Source of the DNA: Pararhizobium polonicum
Lineage (GTDB): Bacteria; Pseudomonadota; Alphaproteobacteria; Rhizobiales; Rhizobiaceae
DNA: 64,000 nt
Direction: 5' to 3'
Assembly (NCBI RefSeq): GCF_001687365.1
Contig: NZ_LGLV01000021.1
Coordinates: forward strand, 1-64,000
The translations under genes were made by a program, and so were the position numbers. Position 1 is the first letter of the stretch, and each line of letters opens with the position of its first letter. The notes beneath the pieces are model-generated. The model had not been told where the DNA came from, ran no database searches, and was given only the letters and a program-made list of their open reading frames with translations. Shown one piece after another: positions 33,544 to 42,126 of the stretch.

Positions 33544-34341
33544 ATGGAGATGGTCCGGCGGTTCCACACGAAAAGCGGCATGGCCTATGCGGAGCAGGGC
33601 GCCGGCGAGCCGCTGCTGCTGATCCATGGGGTCGGCATGCGGCTGGAGGCCTGGGCGCCGCAGATGGCGGCACTTGGTAAGGGTCATCGCGTGATCGCCG
33701 TCGACATGCCGGGGCATGGCGAAAGCCGGGCCTTGCCGGAGAATGCCGGACTTGACGGCTTTGTTGCCTGGCTGGGGCTTTTTCTCGACGATCTGGATCT
33801 GGACCGTGTCAATGTGGCCGGACACTCGATGGGCGCGCTGATTGCCGGTGGTGTGGCGGCTTCGTTCGGAAACAGGGTTTCGCGCGTGGCGCTTCTCAAC
33901 GGTGTCTATCGCCGCGATGCGGCCGCAAGCGCGGCGGTTATCGGCCGGGCGCGGGAAATCCGTGCCGGGCTGGTGGACGTTGATGGTCCGCTACAGCGCT
34001 GGTTCGGGGCAGACAGCCGCGACAGCGACGTCTACCGCCTGACCCACCGGTGGCTGGCGAGTGTCGACCGCGCGGGTTATGCCACGGCCTATGCCGCCTT
34101 TGCCGCCGGCGACGGCACCTATGCCGATTGCTGGCCGAAGGTGACTTGCCCGGCGCTGTTTCTGACCGGAAGCGACGATCCCAATTCGACCCCGGCGATG
34201 GCGCGGGCGATGGCGGATGCGGCTCCGAATGGTTACGCCGTGCTGATCGACGGTCACCGGCACATGGTCAACCTGACGGCGCCCGATGAGGTCAATGCGA
34301 TCCTCTCGGAGTGGCTGGCGAAACCGGAGGCGGCACGATGA
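33544..34341 (+). CDS. alpha/beta hydrolase
   Basis: A 265-residue serine hydrolase: oxyanion loop HGVGM, nucleophile Ser95 in AGHSMGALIAG, Asp in FLTGSDDPNSTP and His in DGHRHMVNL. There is no signal peptide. It overlaps the flavin reductase by 4 bp. The size and the neighbours (LLM monooxygenase, reductase, aldehyde dehydrogenase) match the N-formyl/enamide hydrolase (TgnD-like) step of the trigonelline pathway known from Acinetobacter. I propose this role by context only. An alternative is simple ester or lactone hydrolysis. Confidence 0.85.
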   Translation: MEMVRRFHTKSGMAYAEQGAGEPLLLIHGVGMRLEAWAPQMAALGKGHRVIAVDMPGHGESRALPENAGLDGFVAWLGLFLDDLDLDRVNVAGHSMGALIAGGVAASFGNRVSRVALLNGVYRRDAAASAAVIGRAREIRAGLVDVDGPLQRWFGADSRDSDVYRLTHRWLASVDRAGYATAYAAFAAGDGTYADCWPKVTCPALFLTGSDDPNSTPAMARAMADAAPNGYAVLIDGHRHMVNLTAPDEVNAILSEWLAKPEAAR

Positions 34342-35264
34342 GCGAAACGGGTTTCGATGCACGCGCCCTGCGCGACGCGTTTGGTGCCTTTCCGACCGGC
34401 GTGACGGTGGTGACGGCGCATGATGCGGCCGGCCAGCCGATCGGCTTCACCGCCAATTCCTTTACCTCCGTGTCGCTCGATCCGCCATTGCTTCTCGTCT
34501 GCCTGGCAAAGGCGTCCCGGAATTTCGCTGTGATGACCGGGGCCGGAAAATTCGCGGTGAATATCCTGTCGGAGACCCAGAAGGATGTGTCCAACACCTT
34601 CGCCCGCCCGGTCGAGGACCGGTTTGCCGCTGTCGCGTGGCGGAAGGGACCCGAGGGATCGCCGATCTTTGCGGATGTCGCGGCCTGGTTCGATTGCACC
34701 ACCGAGCAGGTGCTGGATGCAGGCGACCATGTGATCATGACGGGGCGGGTGAAGGCCTTTGCCAATAGCGGCCTGAACGGCCTCGGTTATGCCCGGGGCA
34801 GCTATTTCACTCCGGCTTTGGCGGGCAGGGCCGTTTCGGCGGCAGCGGAAGGTGAGGCGCAGCTGAGTGCCGTGATCGAGCGTGACGGTGCCGTCCTTCT
34901 GCTTGGAGACGATGGTCTCGGCCTGCCGACCTGCGCCATGGAAGGCGGCGAGCCGACGCAGATGTTGCGGGATTATCTCGAAACGCTGACGGGGCTGAGC
35001 GTCTCCATCGGTTTCCTCTATTCCGTCTATGAAAACCGCGCTGATAACCGGCAGCACATCGTCTACCGGGCCACCGCCACCAGTGGTGAGCCGATCACCG
35101 GGCGTTTCCTGCCGCCCGCCGAAGCGTTGCAGCAAAGGCTCGACAGTCCGGCAACGGCCGATATCCTCCGGCGTTTCGACATGGAAAATTCCATCGGCAA
35201 TTTTGGTGTGTATTTCGGCAATGAGACGGCCGGTAAAGTCCACCCGGTTTCAAGGAAGGCCTGA
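34338..35264 (+). CDS. flavin reductase with C-terminal Nudix-like domain
   Basis: A 308-residue fusion. Residues about 1-165 are a flavin reductase domain: FGAFPTGVTVVTA, GFTANSFTSVSLDPPLLLVCL, KFAVNILSE. Residues about 175-290 look like a degenerate Nudix fold (AVIERDGAVLLLGDD, then GEPTQMLRDYLETLTGL, then SIGFLYSVYE) but lack the full catalytic Nudix box. It should supply reduced flavin to the LLM monooxygenase encoded 6 bp downstream; the tail may regulate the domain or dock it to the partner. Starts at ATGA with the hydrolase. Confidence 0.85.
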   Translation: MSETGFDARALRDAFGAFPTGVTVVTAHDAAGQPIGFTANSFTSVSLDPPLLLVCLAKASRNFAVMTGAGKFAVNILSETQKDVSNTFARPVEDRFAAVAWRKGPEGSPIFADVAAWFDCTTEQVLDAGDHVIMTGRVKAFANSGLNGLGYARGSYFTPALAGRAVSAAAEGEAQLSAVIERDGAVLLLGDDGLGLPTCAMEGGEPTQMLRDYLETLTGLSVSIGFLYSVYENRADNRQHIVYRATATSGEPITGRFLPPAEALQQRLDSPATADILRRFDMENSIGNFGVYFGNETAGKVHPVSRKA

Positions 35265-35269
35265 TCGCG

Positions 35270-36307
35270 ATGAAATTCTCTCTCTTCGTCCACATGGAAC
35301 GGCTCGACGCGGAGCAGGATCACAGGAGCCTCTACGAGGAGTTCGTCGCGCTCTGCGAAATTGCCGACAAGGGCGGCATGCATGCGATCTGGACCGGCGA
35401 GCATCACGGCATGGATTTCACCATTGCTCCCAATCCCTTCATCACCATCGCCGACCTCGCCCGCCGCACCAGCAATGTGCGGCTCGGCACCGGCACGGTG
35501 ATCGCGCCGTTCTGGCATCCGATCAAGCTTGCTGGCGAAGCGGCGATGACCGACCTTATCTGTGATGGGCGGCTGGATATCGGCATTGCGCGCGGCGCCT
35601 ATTCCTTCGAATACGAACGCCTGCTGCCGGGCCTCGATGCCTGGGGGGCCGGGCAGCGCATGCGCGAGCTCATTCCCGCCGTCCAGAAACTGTGGGAAGG
35701 CGACTATGCCCATGACGGCGAGTTCTACACGTTCCCTTCCACGACCTCGGCGCCGAAGCCAATCCAGCAGCACCCGCCGATCTGGGTGGCGGCGCGCGAT
35801 CCGAACAGCCATGAATTTGCCGTTGCCAATGGCTGCAATGTTCAGGTGACACCACTCTGGCAGGGAGACGATGAAGTCGAGACGCTGATGGGCCGCTTCA
35901 ACGAGGCCTGTGCGAAGAATGCGCAGATTGCCCGGCCGAAGATCATGCTTCTGCGCCACACCTATGTCGGCACCGATGAGGCCGATATCGCCCAGGCCGC
36001 GCACGAGATGAGCGTCTACTACAATTACTTCTTCGCCTGGTTCAAGAACGAGAAGCCGATCCATCAGGGCTTGATCGAGCGGATTGCCGCGCAGGATATC
36101 GCCGCCAACGCCATGCTGTCGGGGGATGTCATGCGGGCCAACAACGTCGTCGGCAATGCCGGCACGGTCATCGACCGGCTCAAGACCTATGAGGCCATGG
36201 GCTATGACGAATATTCGTTCTGGATCGACACCGGTATGAGTTTCGAGCGCAAGAAGGCCTCGCTCGAGCGCTTCATCGCCGATGTCATGCCGGCATTCGG
36301 GGAGTAG
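35270..36307 (+). CDS. LLM-class flavin-dependent monooxygenase
   Basis: A 345-residue luciferase-like TIM-barrel oxygenase. WTGEHHGMDFTIAPNPF, RLGTGTVIAPFWHP, GRLDIGIARGAYSFEYER and PPIWVAARD are bacterial luciferase-like markers; the length is typical. It would use FMNH2 from the reductase to hydroxylate or open its substrate. The gene context matches a two-component ring-opening enzyme such as trigonelline monooxygenase (TgnB-like); limonene- or alkanal-type substrates are the main alternatives. Confidence 0.88.
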   Translation: MKFSLFVHMERLDAEQDHRSLYEEFVALCEIADKGGMHAIWTGEHHGMDFTIAPNPFITIADLARRTSNVRLGTGTVIAPFWHPIKLAGEAAMTDLICDGRLDIGIARGAYSFEYERLLPGLDAWGAGQRMRELIPAVQKLWEGDYAHDGEFYTFPSTTSAPKPIQQHPPIWVAARDPNSHEFAVANGCNVQVTPLWQGDDEVETLMGRFNEACAKNAQIARPKIMLLRHTYVGTDEADIAQAAHEMSVYYNYFFAWFKNEKPIHQGLIERIAAQDIAANAMLSGDVMRANNVVGNAGTVIDRLKTYEAMGYDEYSFWIDTGMSFERKKASLERFIADVMPAFGE

Positions 36308-36311
36308 AGCG

Positions 36312-37778
36312 ATGCAGCAGTTTCAATGTTACATCGACGGCAGTTTCGGCAATGGCGAGAGCCGCTTTGTCAGTATCGATCCGGCAACCGGCGCCGAATG
36401 GGCGCAGATCCCCGAAAGCCGCGCGGATGACGTCGATCGCGCCGTCGAAGCGGCCCACCGGGCACTTTATGGCGACGGCAGCTGGCCCCGGATGACCGCG
36501 ACGCAGCGCGGCAAGCTGCTGTACCGGCTCGCTGAACTGATCGCGGCCAACGTAGCGAAACTGGCCGAACTGGAAACCCGCGATACTGGCAAGATCATCC
36601 GCGAAACCTCCTCGCAGATCGCCTATGTCGCCGACTATTACCGCTATTACGCCGGGCTGGCCGACAAGATCGAAGGCGCGACGCTGCCGATCGACAAGCC
36701 GGACATGGATGTCTGGCTGCGCCGCGAGCCGGTCGGTGTCGTGGCCGCCATCGTGCCGTGGAACAGCCAGCTGTTTCTTGCCGCCGTCAAGATCGGCCCG
36801 GCGCTGGCCGCTGGCTGCACCATCGTCGTCAAGGCGTCCGAAGACGGCCCGGCACCGCTGCTCGAATTTGCCCGGCTTGTCGATGAGGCAGGCTTTCCGC
36901 CCGGCGTCGTCAACATCATCACCGGTTTCGGCGCCACCTGCGGCGCGACACTGACCGCACATCCGAAGGTCGCTCACATCGCCTTTACCGGCGGTGCCGA
37001 GACTGCCCGCCATATTGTTCGAAGTTCGGCGGAAAATCTCGCCTCCACCTCGCTTGAACTTGGCGGCAAGTCGCCGCTGCTGGTCTTTGCAGATGCCGAT
37101 CTCGAAAGTGCGGCGAATGCCCAGGTGGCAGGCATTTTCGCGGCCACCGGCCAGAGCTGCGTCGCCGCATCGCGGCTGATCGTCGAGCGCAGCGTCAAGG
37201 ACCGGTTTCTCGAAATCCTTGCGGCCAAGGCGGCTGCGATCCGCATTGGTTCGCCGATGTCCATGGAAACCGAGGTGGGGCCGCTGGCGACGGAGCGGCA
37301 GCGCCGGCATATCGAAACGCTGGTTGCCGCATCGCTTGCCGCCGGGGCAAAGCTCGTCACGGGCGGATCGGCGCCGGCCGGTGAGGGCTATTTCTATCGC
37401 CCGACCATTCTCGATTGCGACGGCACGACCGCGCCGTCCCTGGAAAAGGAATTCTTCGGGCCGGTTCTCTCCGTTGTGTCCTTCGAGACGGAGGCGGAGG
37501 CGCTCGACTTGGCCAACGGCACGCCTTACGGGCTTGCGTCCGGCATCTTCACGCAGAACCTGACGCGGGCGCACCGGCTGATGAAATCGATCCGCGCCGG
37601 CATCGTCTGGGTCAACACCTACCGGGCGGTCTCGCCGATTGCGCCGTTCGGCGGTTCGGGCCTTTCCGGCGACGGGCGCGAGGGCGGGCTTGCTGCGGCG
37701 CTGAGCTACACCCGCACCAAGACCGTCTGGCTGCGGACGTCGGACGATCCGATCCCCGATCCCTTTGTGATGCGGTGA
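36312..37778 (+). CDS. aldehyde dehydrogenase
   Basis: A 488-residue NAD(P)-dependent enzyme: VPWNSQLFLAAVKIGPALAAG, LELGGKSPLLVF with the general-base Glu, nucleophile Cys283 in GQSCVAASR, and EKEFFGPVLSV. It is complete. The ATG at 36312 lies 4 bp after the monooxygenase stop; the earlier frame overlaps that gene. It would oxidise the aldehyde or hydroxylactone left after ring opening (TgnC-like role), or a semialdehyde. Confidence 0.92.
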   Translation: MQQFQCYIDGSFGNGESRFVSIDPATGAEWAQIPESRADDVDRAVEAAHRALYGDGSWPRMTATQRGKLLYRLAELIAANVAKLAELETRDTGKIIRETSSQIAYVADYYRYYAGLADKIEGATLPIDKPDMDVWLRREPVGVVAAIVPWNSQLFLAAVKIGPALAAGCTIVVKASEDGPAPLLEFARLVDEAGFPPGVVNIITGFGATCGATLTAHPKVAHIAFTGGAETARHIVRSSAENLASTSLELGGKSPLLVFADADLESAANAQVAGIFAATGQSCVAASRLIVERSVKDRFLEILAAKAAAIRIGSPMSMETEVGPLATERQRRHIETLVAASLAAGAKLVTGGSAPAGEGYFYRPTILDCDGTTAPSLEKEFFGPVLSVVSFETEAEALDLANGTPYGLASGIFTQNLTRAHRLMKSIRAGIVWVNTYRAVSPIAPFGGSGLSGDGREGGLAAALSYTRTKTVWLRTSDDPIPDPFVMR

Positions 37779-37783
37779 CGGCG

Positions 37784-38113
37784 ATGGTCTACGAAATCCG
37801 CACCTACCGGCTGAAGAACGGCGCCATCCCGGCCTATCTCAAGGTCGTGGAAGAGGAAGGCATCGCCATCCAGAAGAAGCATCTGGGCGAACTGATCGGC
37901 TACTTCTTCTCGGAAATCGGCGTGATCAACGAAATCGTCCATATCTGGGGCTTTTCGAGCCTTGACGATCGGGAAGCGCGGCGCGGCCGACTGATGGCCG
38001 ATCCGGCCTGGCAGGCATTCCTACCGAAGATCCGCGACCTGATCGAGGTTGCTGAAAACAAGATCATGAAACCGGCCGCCTTCTCACCTGTGGGAGGATC
38101 GCGGCCGGTGTGA
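37784..38113 (+). CDS. NIPSNAP family protein
   Basis: A 109-residue ferredoxin-like alpha+beta protein. YEIRTYRLKNGAIPAYLKV at the start and HIWGFSSLDDREARRGRLMADPAWQ are standard NIPSNAP features. It starts 5 bp after the aldehyde dehydrogenase stop, so it is part of the operon. Small proteins of this type often accompany LLM monooxygenases; a role in binding an unstable intermediate is possible, but not shown. Confidence 0.88.
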   Translation: MVYEIRTYRLKNGAIPAYLKVVEEEGIAIQKKHLGELIGYFFSEIGVINEIVHIWGFSSLDDREARRGRLMADPAWQAFLPKIRDLIEVAENKIMKPAAFSPVGGSRPV

Positions 38114-38129
38114 TGACAATAGGCCTACA

Positions 38130-38154
38130 CGTCCGGAAAGGGAAAATCCGGACG
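38130..38154. other. stem-loop between the enzyme block and the ABC block
   Basis: CGTCCGGA (38130-38137) pairs exactly with TCCGGACG (38147-38154) around a 9-nt A-rich loop. It lies in the 118-bp gap before the binding-protein gene. Without a T-run it is more likely a processing or attenuation element than a full terminator. Confidence 0.5.
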
Positions 38155-38231
38155 ATGGCAGGCTGACAAACGGCGGCGCAGACCGCTGCAAGACGACAAG
38201 AAGCAGTCCAACAAGAACGGAGCAAGGGAAC

Positions 38232-39242
38232 ATGAAGAACACAGTCATTATCGCGGCCATGGCCGCAATGCTCGGCCTCTCGACGCAGGCCGGCGCCGCG
38301 GACATGGTTTTCACCAGTTGGGGCGGCACGACGCAGGATGTGCAGAAGGCCGCCTGGGCCGACAAGTTCACGGAAAAGAGCGGTATCGCCGTTCTGCAGG
38401 ACGGTCCGACCGACTATGGTAAGATCAAGGCCATGGTCGAAGCCGCCGGCGTCACCTGGGATGTGGTTGATGTCGAAGGCGATTATGCCGTCCAGGCCGG
38501 CAAGGCCGGGCTTCTGGAAAAGCTCGACTTCACCGCCATCGACAAGAGCAAGCTCGATCCGCGTTTTGTTACCGATTATTCGGTCGGCAGTTTCTATTAT
38601 TCCTTCGTGATCGGCTGCAACAAGGATGCGGTTTCGGCCTGCCCGAAGAGCTGGGCGGACCTGTTCGACACGACGAAATTCCCCGGCAAGCGAACCTTCT
38701 ACAAGTGGTCGGCGCCCGGCGTCATTGAGGCGGCGCTGCTGGCCGATGGCGTCGCGCCCGACAAGCTCTATCCACTGGATCTGGATCGCGCCTTCAAGAA
38801 GCTCGACACGATCAAGGCCGATATCATCTGGTGGACGGGCGGCGCGCAATCGCAGCAGCTGCTGGCCTCGGCTGAGGCGCCCTTCGGCTCCTTCTGGAAC
38901 GGCCGCCTGACGGCGCTGGCCGCCACCGGGGTCACGGTCGAAACCTCCTGGGAGCAGAACATCACCGCCGCCGATGCGCTTGTCGTGCCGAAGGGCGCCA
39001 AGAACAAGGATGCGGCGATGAAGTTCATCGCGTTCGCATCCTCTGCCGAAGGGCAGGCGGAGATGGCCAAGGGGACCGGCTACGCCCCGGTCAATCTGGA
39101 TTCGCCGAAACTGATGGACCCGGACCTTGCCAAGACGCTGCCGGACCAGCAGACGGCAGGGCAAGTGAATACCGACATGGGCTACTGGGCTGAAAATCGC
39201 GATGCGATCGGCGAGCGCTGGTACGCCTGGCAGGCAAAATAA
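38232..39242 (+). CDS. ABC substrate-binding protein, PotD-like
   Basis: A 336-residue periplasmic protein with a Sec signal (MKNTVIIAAMAAMLGLSTQAGA, cleavage about residue 22). VFTSWGGTTQDVQKAAW at the mature N terminus, WDVVDVEGDY and the C-terminal GYWAENRDAIGERWYAWQAK are PotD-family-like. It binds a small cationic or zwitterionic compound in related systems. Here it is followed by a matching permease pair and PotA-like ATPase, so it imports the substrate of the enzymes upstream; N-methylnicotinate (trigonelline) would be a suitable zwitterion, by inference. Confidence 0.9.
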   Translation: MKNTVIIAAMAAMLGLSTQAGAADMVFTSWGGTTQDVQKAAWADKFTEKSGIAVLQDGPTDYGKIKAMVEAAGVTWDVVDVEGDYAVQAGKAGLLEKLDFTAIDKSKLDPRFVTDYSVGSFYYSFVIGCNKDAVSACPKSWADLFDTTKFPGKRTFYKWSAPGVIEAALLADGVAPDKLYPLDLDRAFKKLDTIKADIIWWTGGAQSQQLLASAEAPFGSFWNGRLTALAATGVTVETSWEQNITAADALVVPKGAKNKDAAMKFIAFASSAEGQAEMAKGTGYAPVNLDSPKLMDPDLAKTLPDQQTAGQVNTDMGYWAENRDAIGERWYAWQAK

Positions 39243-39252
39243 GCTTTGTTGC

Positions 39253-39321
39253 GGGCGCGGCTGGTTCGCGCCCACATTCCCTTTTCGACAGGCGTCTTTT
39301 CGGCCGGGTATGTGTCCGGCC
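39253..39321. other. two GC-rich stem-loops after the binding-protein gene
   Basis: GGGCGCG (39253-39259) pairs with CGCGCCC (39267-39273). GGCCGG (39302-39307) pairs with CCGGCC (39316-39321), with a short T-run (39327-39330) a few bases later. They lie in the 119-bp gap before the permease genes and could allow partial termination, giving more binding protein than permease. Confidence 0.5.
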
Positions 39322-39361
39322 AGTGTGTTTTCTGCCAGCATCTTTTGGAAGGTATTTCGGC

Positions 39362-40237
39362 ATGGTCCTGTTGACCGAGCGAGACAGTCCACCGCGAACG
39401 GAAAAGCTGCGGCTGGTCCGGCCGATGAATTTCGCGCTGACCGTTCCGGCTCTGTTGCTGCTTGTGGTGTTTTTCATCCTGCCGGTGTTGTCGCTGCTGT
39501 TGCGCAGCGTCATGGAGCCCGAACCGGGGCTCGGTAACTATGCGGCGCTGCTCGGCTCCACCACCTATCTGAAGATTTTCCTCAATACCTTTACCGTTTC
39601 GGCGCTGGTGACGGCTGTGACGCTGGCCATCGGTTTTCCCGTCGCCTGGGCGCTCGCGATCATGCCGTCGCGGCTGTCGTCGATCGTCTTTGCCATCCTG
39701 CTTCTGTCGATGTGGACGAACCTTTTGACCCGCACCTATGCCTGGATGGTGCTCCTCCAGCGCACCGGCGTGATCAACAAGACGCTGATGGGGCTTGGCC
39801 TGATCAGCGAGCCGTTGCCGCTGGTCAACAACCTGACCGGCGTCACCATCGGCATGACCTATATCATGCTGCCCTTCATCATCCTGCCGCTCTACGGCGT
39901 CATCCGCAAGATCGATCCGGCCATCCTGCAGGCGGCGGCGCTGTGCGGCGCCACCCGTTGGCAGGCGCTGACCCGTATCCTCATTCCGCTGGCAGCCCCC
40001 GGCATGGTTTCCGGCGCGCTGATGGTGTTCGTCATGTCGCTCGGTTATTTCGTCACCCCGGCGCTATTGGGCGGCACGGCCAACATGATGCTGGCCGAAC
40101 TGATCGCGCAGTTCGTGCAGTCGCTGGTCAACTGGGGCATGGGCGGTGCCGCGGCGCTGGTGCTGCTGGTCGTCACCCTGACGCTCTATGCCATCCAGCT
40201 CCGGCTGTTCGGCCCGACCCGCATGGAGGGACGCTGA
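39362..40237 (+). CDS. ABC permease, PotB-like
   Basis: A 291-residue membrane protein with six predicted helices beginning NFALTVPALLLLVVFFILPVL. The EAA loop reads LQAAALCGATRWQALTRILIPLAAPG. The ATG at 39362 gives a polar N-terminal arm of about 20 residues; the 13 residues upstream in frame are not plausible. Partner of the PotC-like permease, which starts 1 bp after its stop. Confidence 0.9.
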   Translation: MVLLTERDSPPRTEKLRLVRPMNFALTVPALLLLVVFFILPVLSLLLRSVMEPEPGLGNYAALLGSTTYLKIFLNTFTVSALVTAVTLAIGFPVAWALAIMPSRLSSIVFAILLLSMWTNLLTRTYAWMVLLQRTGVINKTLMGLGLISEPLPLVNNLTGVTIGMTYIMLPFIILPLYGVIRKIDPAILQAAALCGATRWQALTRILIPLAAPGMVSGALMVFVMSLGYFVTPALLGGTANMMLAELIAQFVQSLVNWGMGGAAALVLLVVTLTLYAIQLRLFGPTRMEGR

Positions 40238-40238
40238 G

Positions 40239-41039
40239 ATGCTGCTCAATTTCGACCGTCTCGGTGGATGGAAATGGATCCTGCTCGGGATCACGGGGCT
40301 GACGGCGGCCTTCCTGATCCTGCCGATCATCTTCATCGCGGCGCTGTCCTTCGGCTCGTCGCAATGGCTGATCTTTCCGCCGCCTGGCTGGACGCTGAAA
40401 TGGTACGCGGCTTTCTTTGCCGATCCGCGCTGGCTGGAGGCGGCCGGCACCAGTTTTTACATCGCCGCGATCGTCACCGTTCTGTCCGTCCTGATCGGGC
40501 TCGTCGCCTCCTTCGGGCTGGTGCGTGGCCGGTTCATCGGCAAGGAGGGGCTGAGGGCGCTGTTCCTGACGCCGATGATCCTGCCGGTGGTGGTGCTTGC
40601 CGTCGCGCTCTATGCCTTTTTCCTGCGCGTGGGGCTGAACGGCACGGTGACCGGCTTCGTCATCGCCCATCTGGTCGTGGCGCTGCCGTTTTCGATCCTC
40701 TCCATCACCAATGCGCTGGAAGGCTTCGACAAGTCGATCGAGGACGCGGCGGTGTTGTGTGGTGCAAGCCCGCTCGAGGCGAAGCTGCGCATCACCCTGC
40801 CATCGATCAGCCATGGGGTGTTCTCGGCGGCCGTCTTTTCGTTTCTTACCTCGTGGGATGAGGTCGTGCTGGCGATCTTCATGGCAAGCCCGACCCTGCA
40901 GACGCTGCCCGTCAAGATCTGGGCGACGCTGCGCCAGGACCTGACGCCGGTGATCGCTGCCGCTTCCACCCTTCTTATCGTCGTTACCATCGCCCTGATG
41001 CTGCTGGTCGCGCTGCTGCGCAAAGGACTGAAATCATGA
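40239..41039 (+). CDS. ABC permease, PotC-like
   Basis: A 266-residue membrane protein with six predicted helices; the EAA loop is IEDAAVLCGASPLEAKLRITLPSISHG. It starts with MLLNFDRLGGWKWILLG at 40239 and overlaps the ATPase by 4 bp (ATGA). With the PotB-like protein it forms the membrane part of the polyamine-type importer. Confidence 0.9.
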   Translation: MLLNFDRLGGWKWILLGITGLTAAFLILPIIFIAALSFGSSQWLIFPPPGWTLKWYAAFFADPRWLEAAGTSFYIAAIVTVLSVLIGLVASFGLVRGRFIGKEGLRALFLTPMILPVVVLAVALYAFFLRVGLNGTVTGFVIAHLVVALPFSILSITNALEGFDKSIEDAAVLCGASPLEAKLRITLPSISHGVFSAAVFSFLTSWDEVVLAIFMASPTLQTLPVKIWATLRQDLTPVIAAASTLLIVVTIALMLLVALLRKGLKS

Positions 41040-42118
41040 GTTTCCTGCAAATCCGTGCTCTCAGAAAGGACTACGGCATCGTCACCGCCGTCCGCGACGT
41101 CAACCTCACGGTCGAGCGCGGCGAGTTCATGACCTTTCTCGGCCCGTCCGGATCGGGCAAGAGCACGACGCTCTATATCCTGGCCGGCTTCGAGAATCCG
41201 ACGGCGGGCGATATTCTGCTCAATGGCGAAAGCCTGATCGCGACGCCCTCGCACAAGCGCAATATCGGCATGGTGTTCCAGCGCTACACGCTGTTTCCGC
41301 ATCTGTCGGTCGGTGAGAACATCGCGTTTCCGCTCCAGGTTCGGCGCCTGCCCAAGGCCGAGATCGATGCCAAGGTCAAAAAGATGCTGAAGCTCGTCCG
41401 GCTTGAGGGTTTCGAGGATCGCAAGCCGGCGCAGATGTCGGGTGGCCAGCAGCAGCGCGTGGCGCTGGCGCGGGCGCTTGCCTATGATCCGCCGGTGCTT
41501 TTGATGGACGAGCCGCTGTCGGCGCTTGACAAGAAGCTGCGCGAGGAAATCCAGCACGAGATCCGCCGCATCCATCAGGAAACCGAGGTGACCATCCTCT
41601 ATGTGACGCACGATCAGGAAGAGGCGCTCAGGTTGTCGGACCGGATCGCGGTGTTTTCCAAAGGGGTGATCGACCAGATCGGTACCGGGCCGGAGCTTTA
41701 TGCCAATCCGGCCACCCGCTTCGTCGCAGAGTTCGTCGGCGATAGCGATTTCGTCGATTGCCGTATTCTTTCCGCGCAGAATGGACGCGCCGATATCGCC
41801 ATCGGATCGAGTGGCACGATCCGCAGCGTGCCGGTGCACGGGCGGGCATCCGCCGGCGGCACGGCGGCGCTGATGCTGCGGCCCGAACGTCTGTCGCTGG
41901 CACGCGGTCTCGCCGGGGAGGGGACTGCCAATCTGGCGGCCACCGTCACCGACATCACCTTTCTTGGCAGCAACATCCATGTGGCGGCTGCCGCCGAGAC
42001 GGGCGAGGCGCTGTCGGTGCGCCTGCCCTTCGGCCATGAAGCCGCGTCCAGTCTTGCGCGAGGGGATCGGGTTTCGCTCGGTTTCGATCCGGCCAGCGCG
42101 CATGTGTTCTGCGCATAG
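41036..42118 (+). CDS. ABC transporter ATPase, PotA-like
   Basis: A 360-residue ATPase: Walker A GPSGSGKST, Q-loop FQRYTLFPH, signature MSGGQQQR, Walker B LLMDEPLSALD, switch His in YVTHDQEEA, and a C-terminal TOBE domain (from about 280) with LMLRPERLSL. It energises the preceding permease pair. It is the last gene of the operon, 8 bp before the convergent LacI gene stop. Confidence 0.93.
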   Translation: MSFLQIRALRKDYGIVTAVRDVNLTVERGEFMTFLGPSGSGKSTTLYILAGFENPTAGDILLNGESLIATPSHKRNIGMVFQRYTLFPHLSVGENIAFPLQVRRLPKAEIDAKVKKMLKLVRLEGFEDRKPAQMSGGQQQRVALARALAYDPPVLLMDEPLSALDKKLREEIQHEIRRIHQETEVTILYVTHDQEEALRLSDRIAVFSKGVIDQIGTGPELYANPATRFVAEFVGDSDFVDCRILSAQNGRADIAIGSSGTIRSVPVHGRASAGGTAALMLRPERLSLARGLAGEGTANLAATVTDITFLGSNIHVAAAAETGEALSVRLPFGHEAASSLARGDRVSLGFDPASAHVFCA

Positions 42119-42126
42119 CCAGCGCT

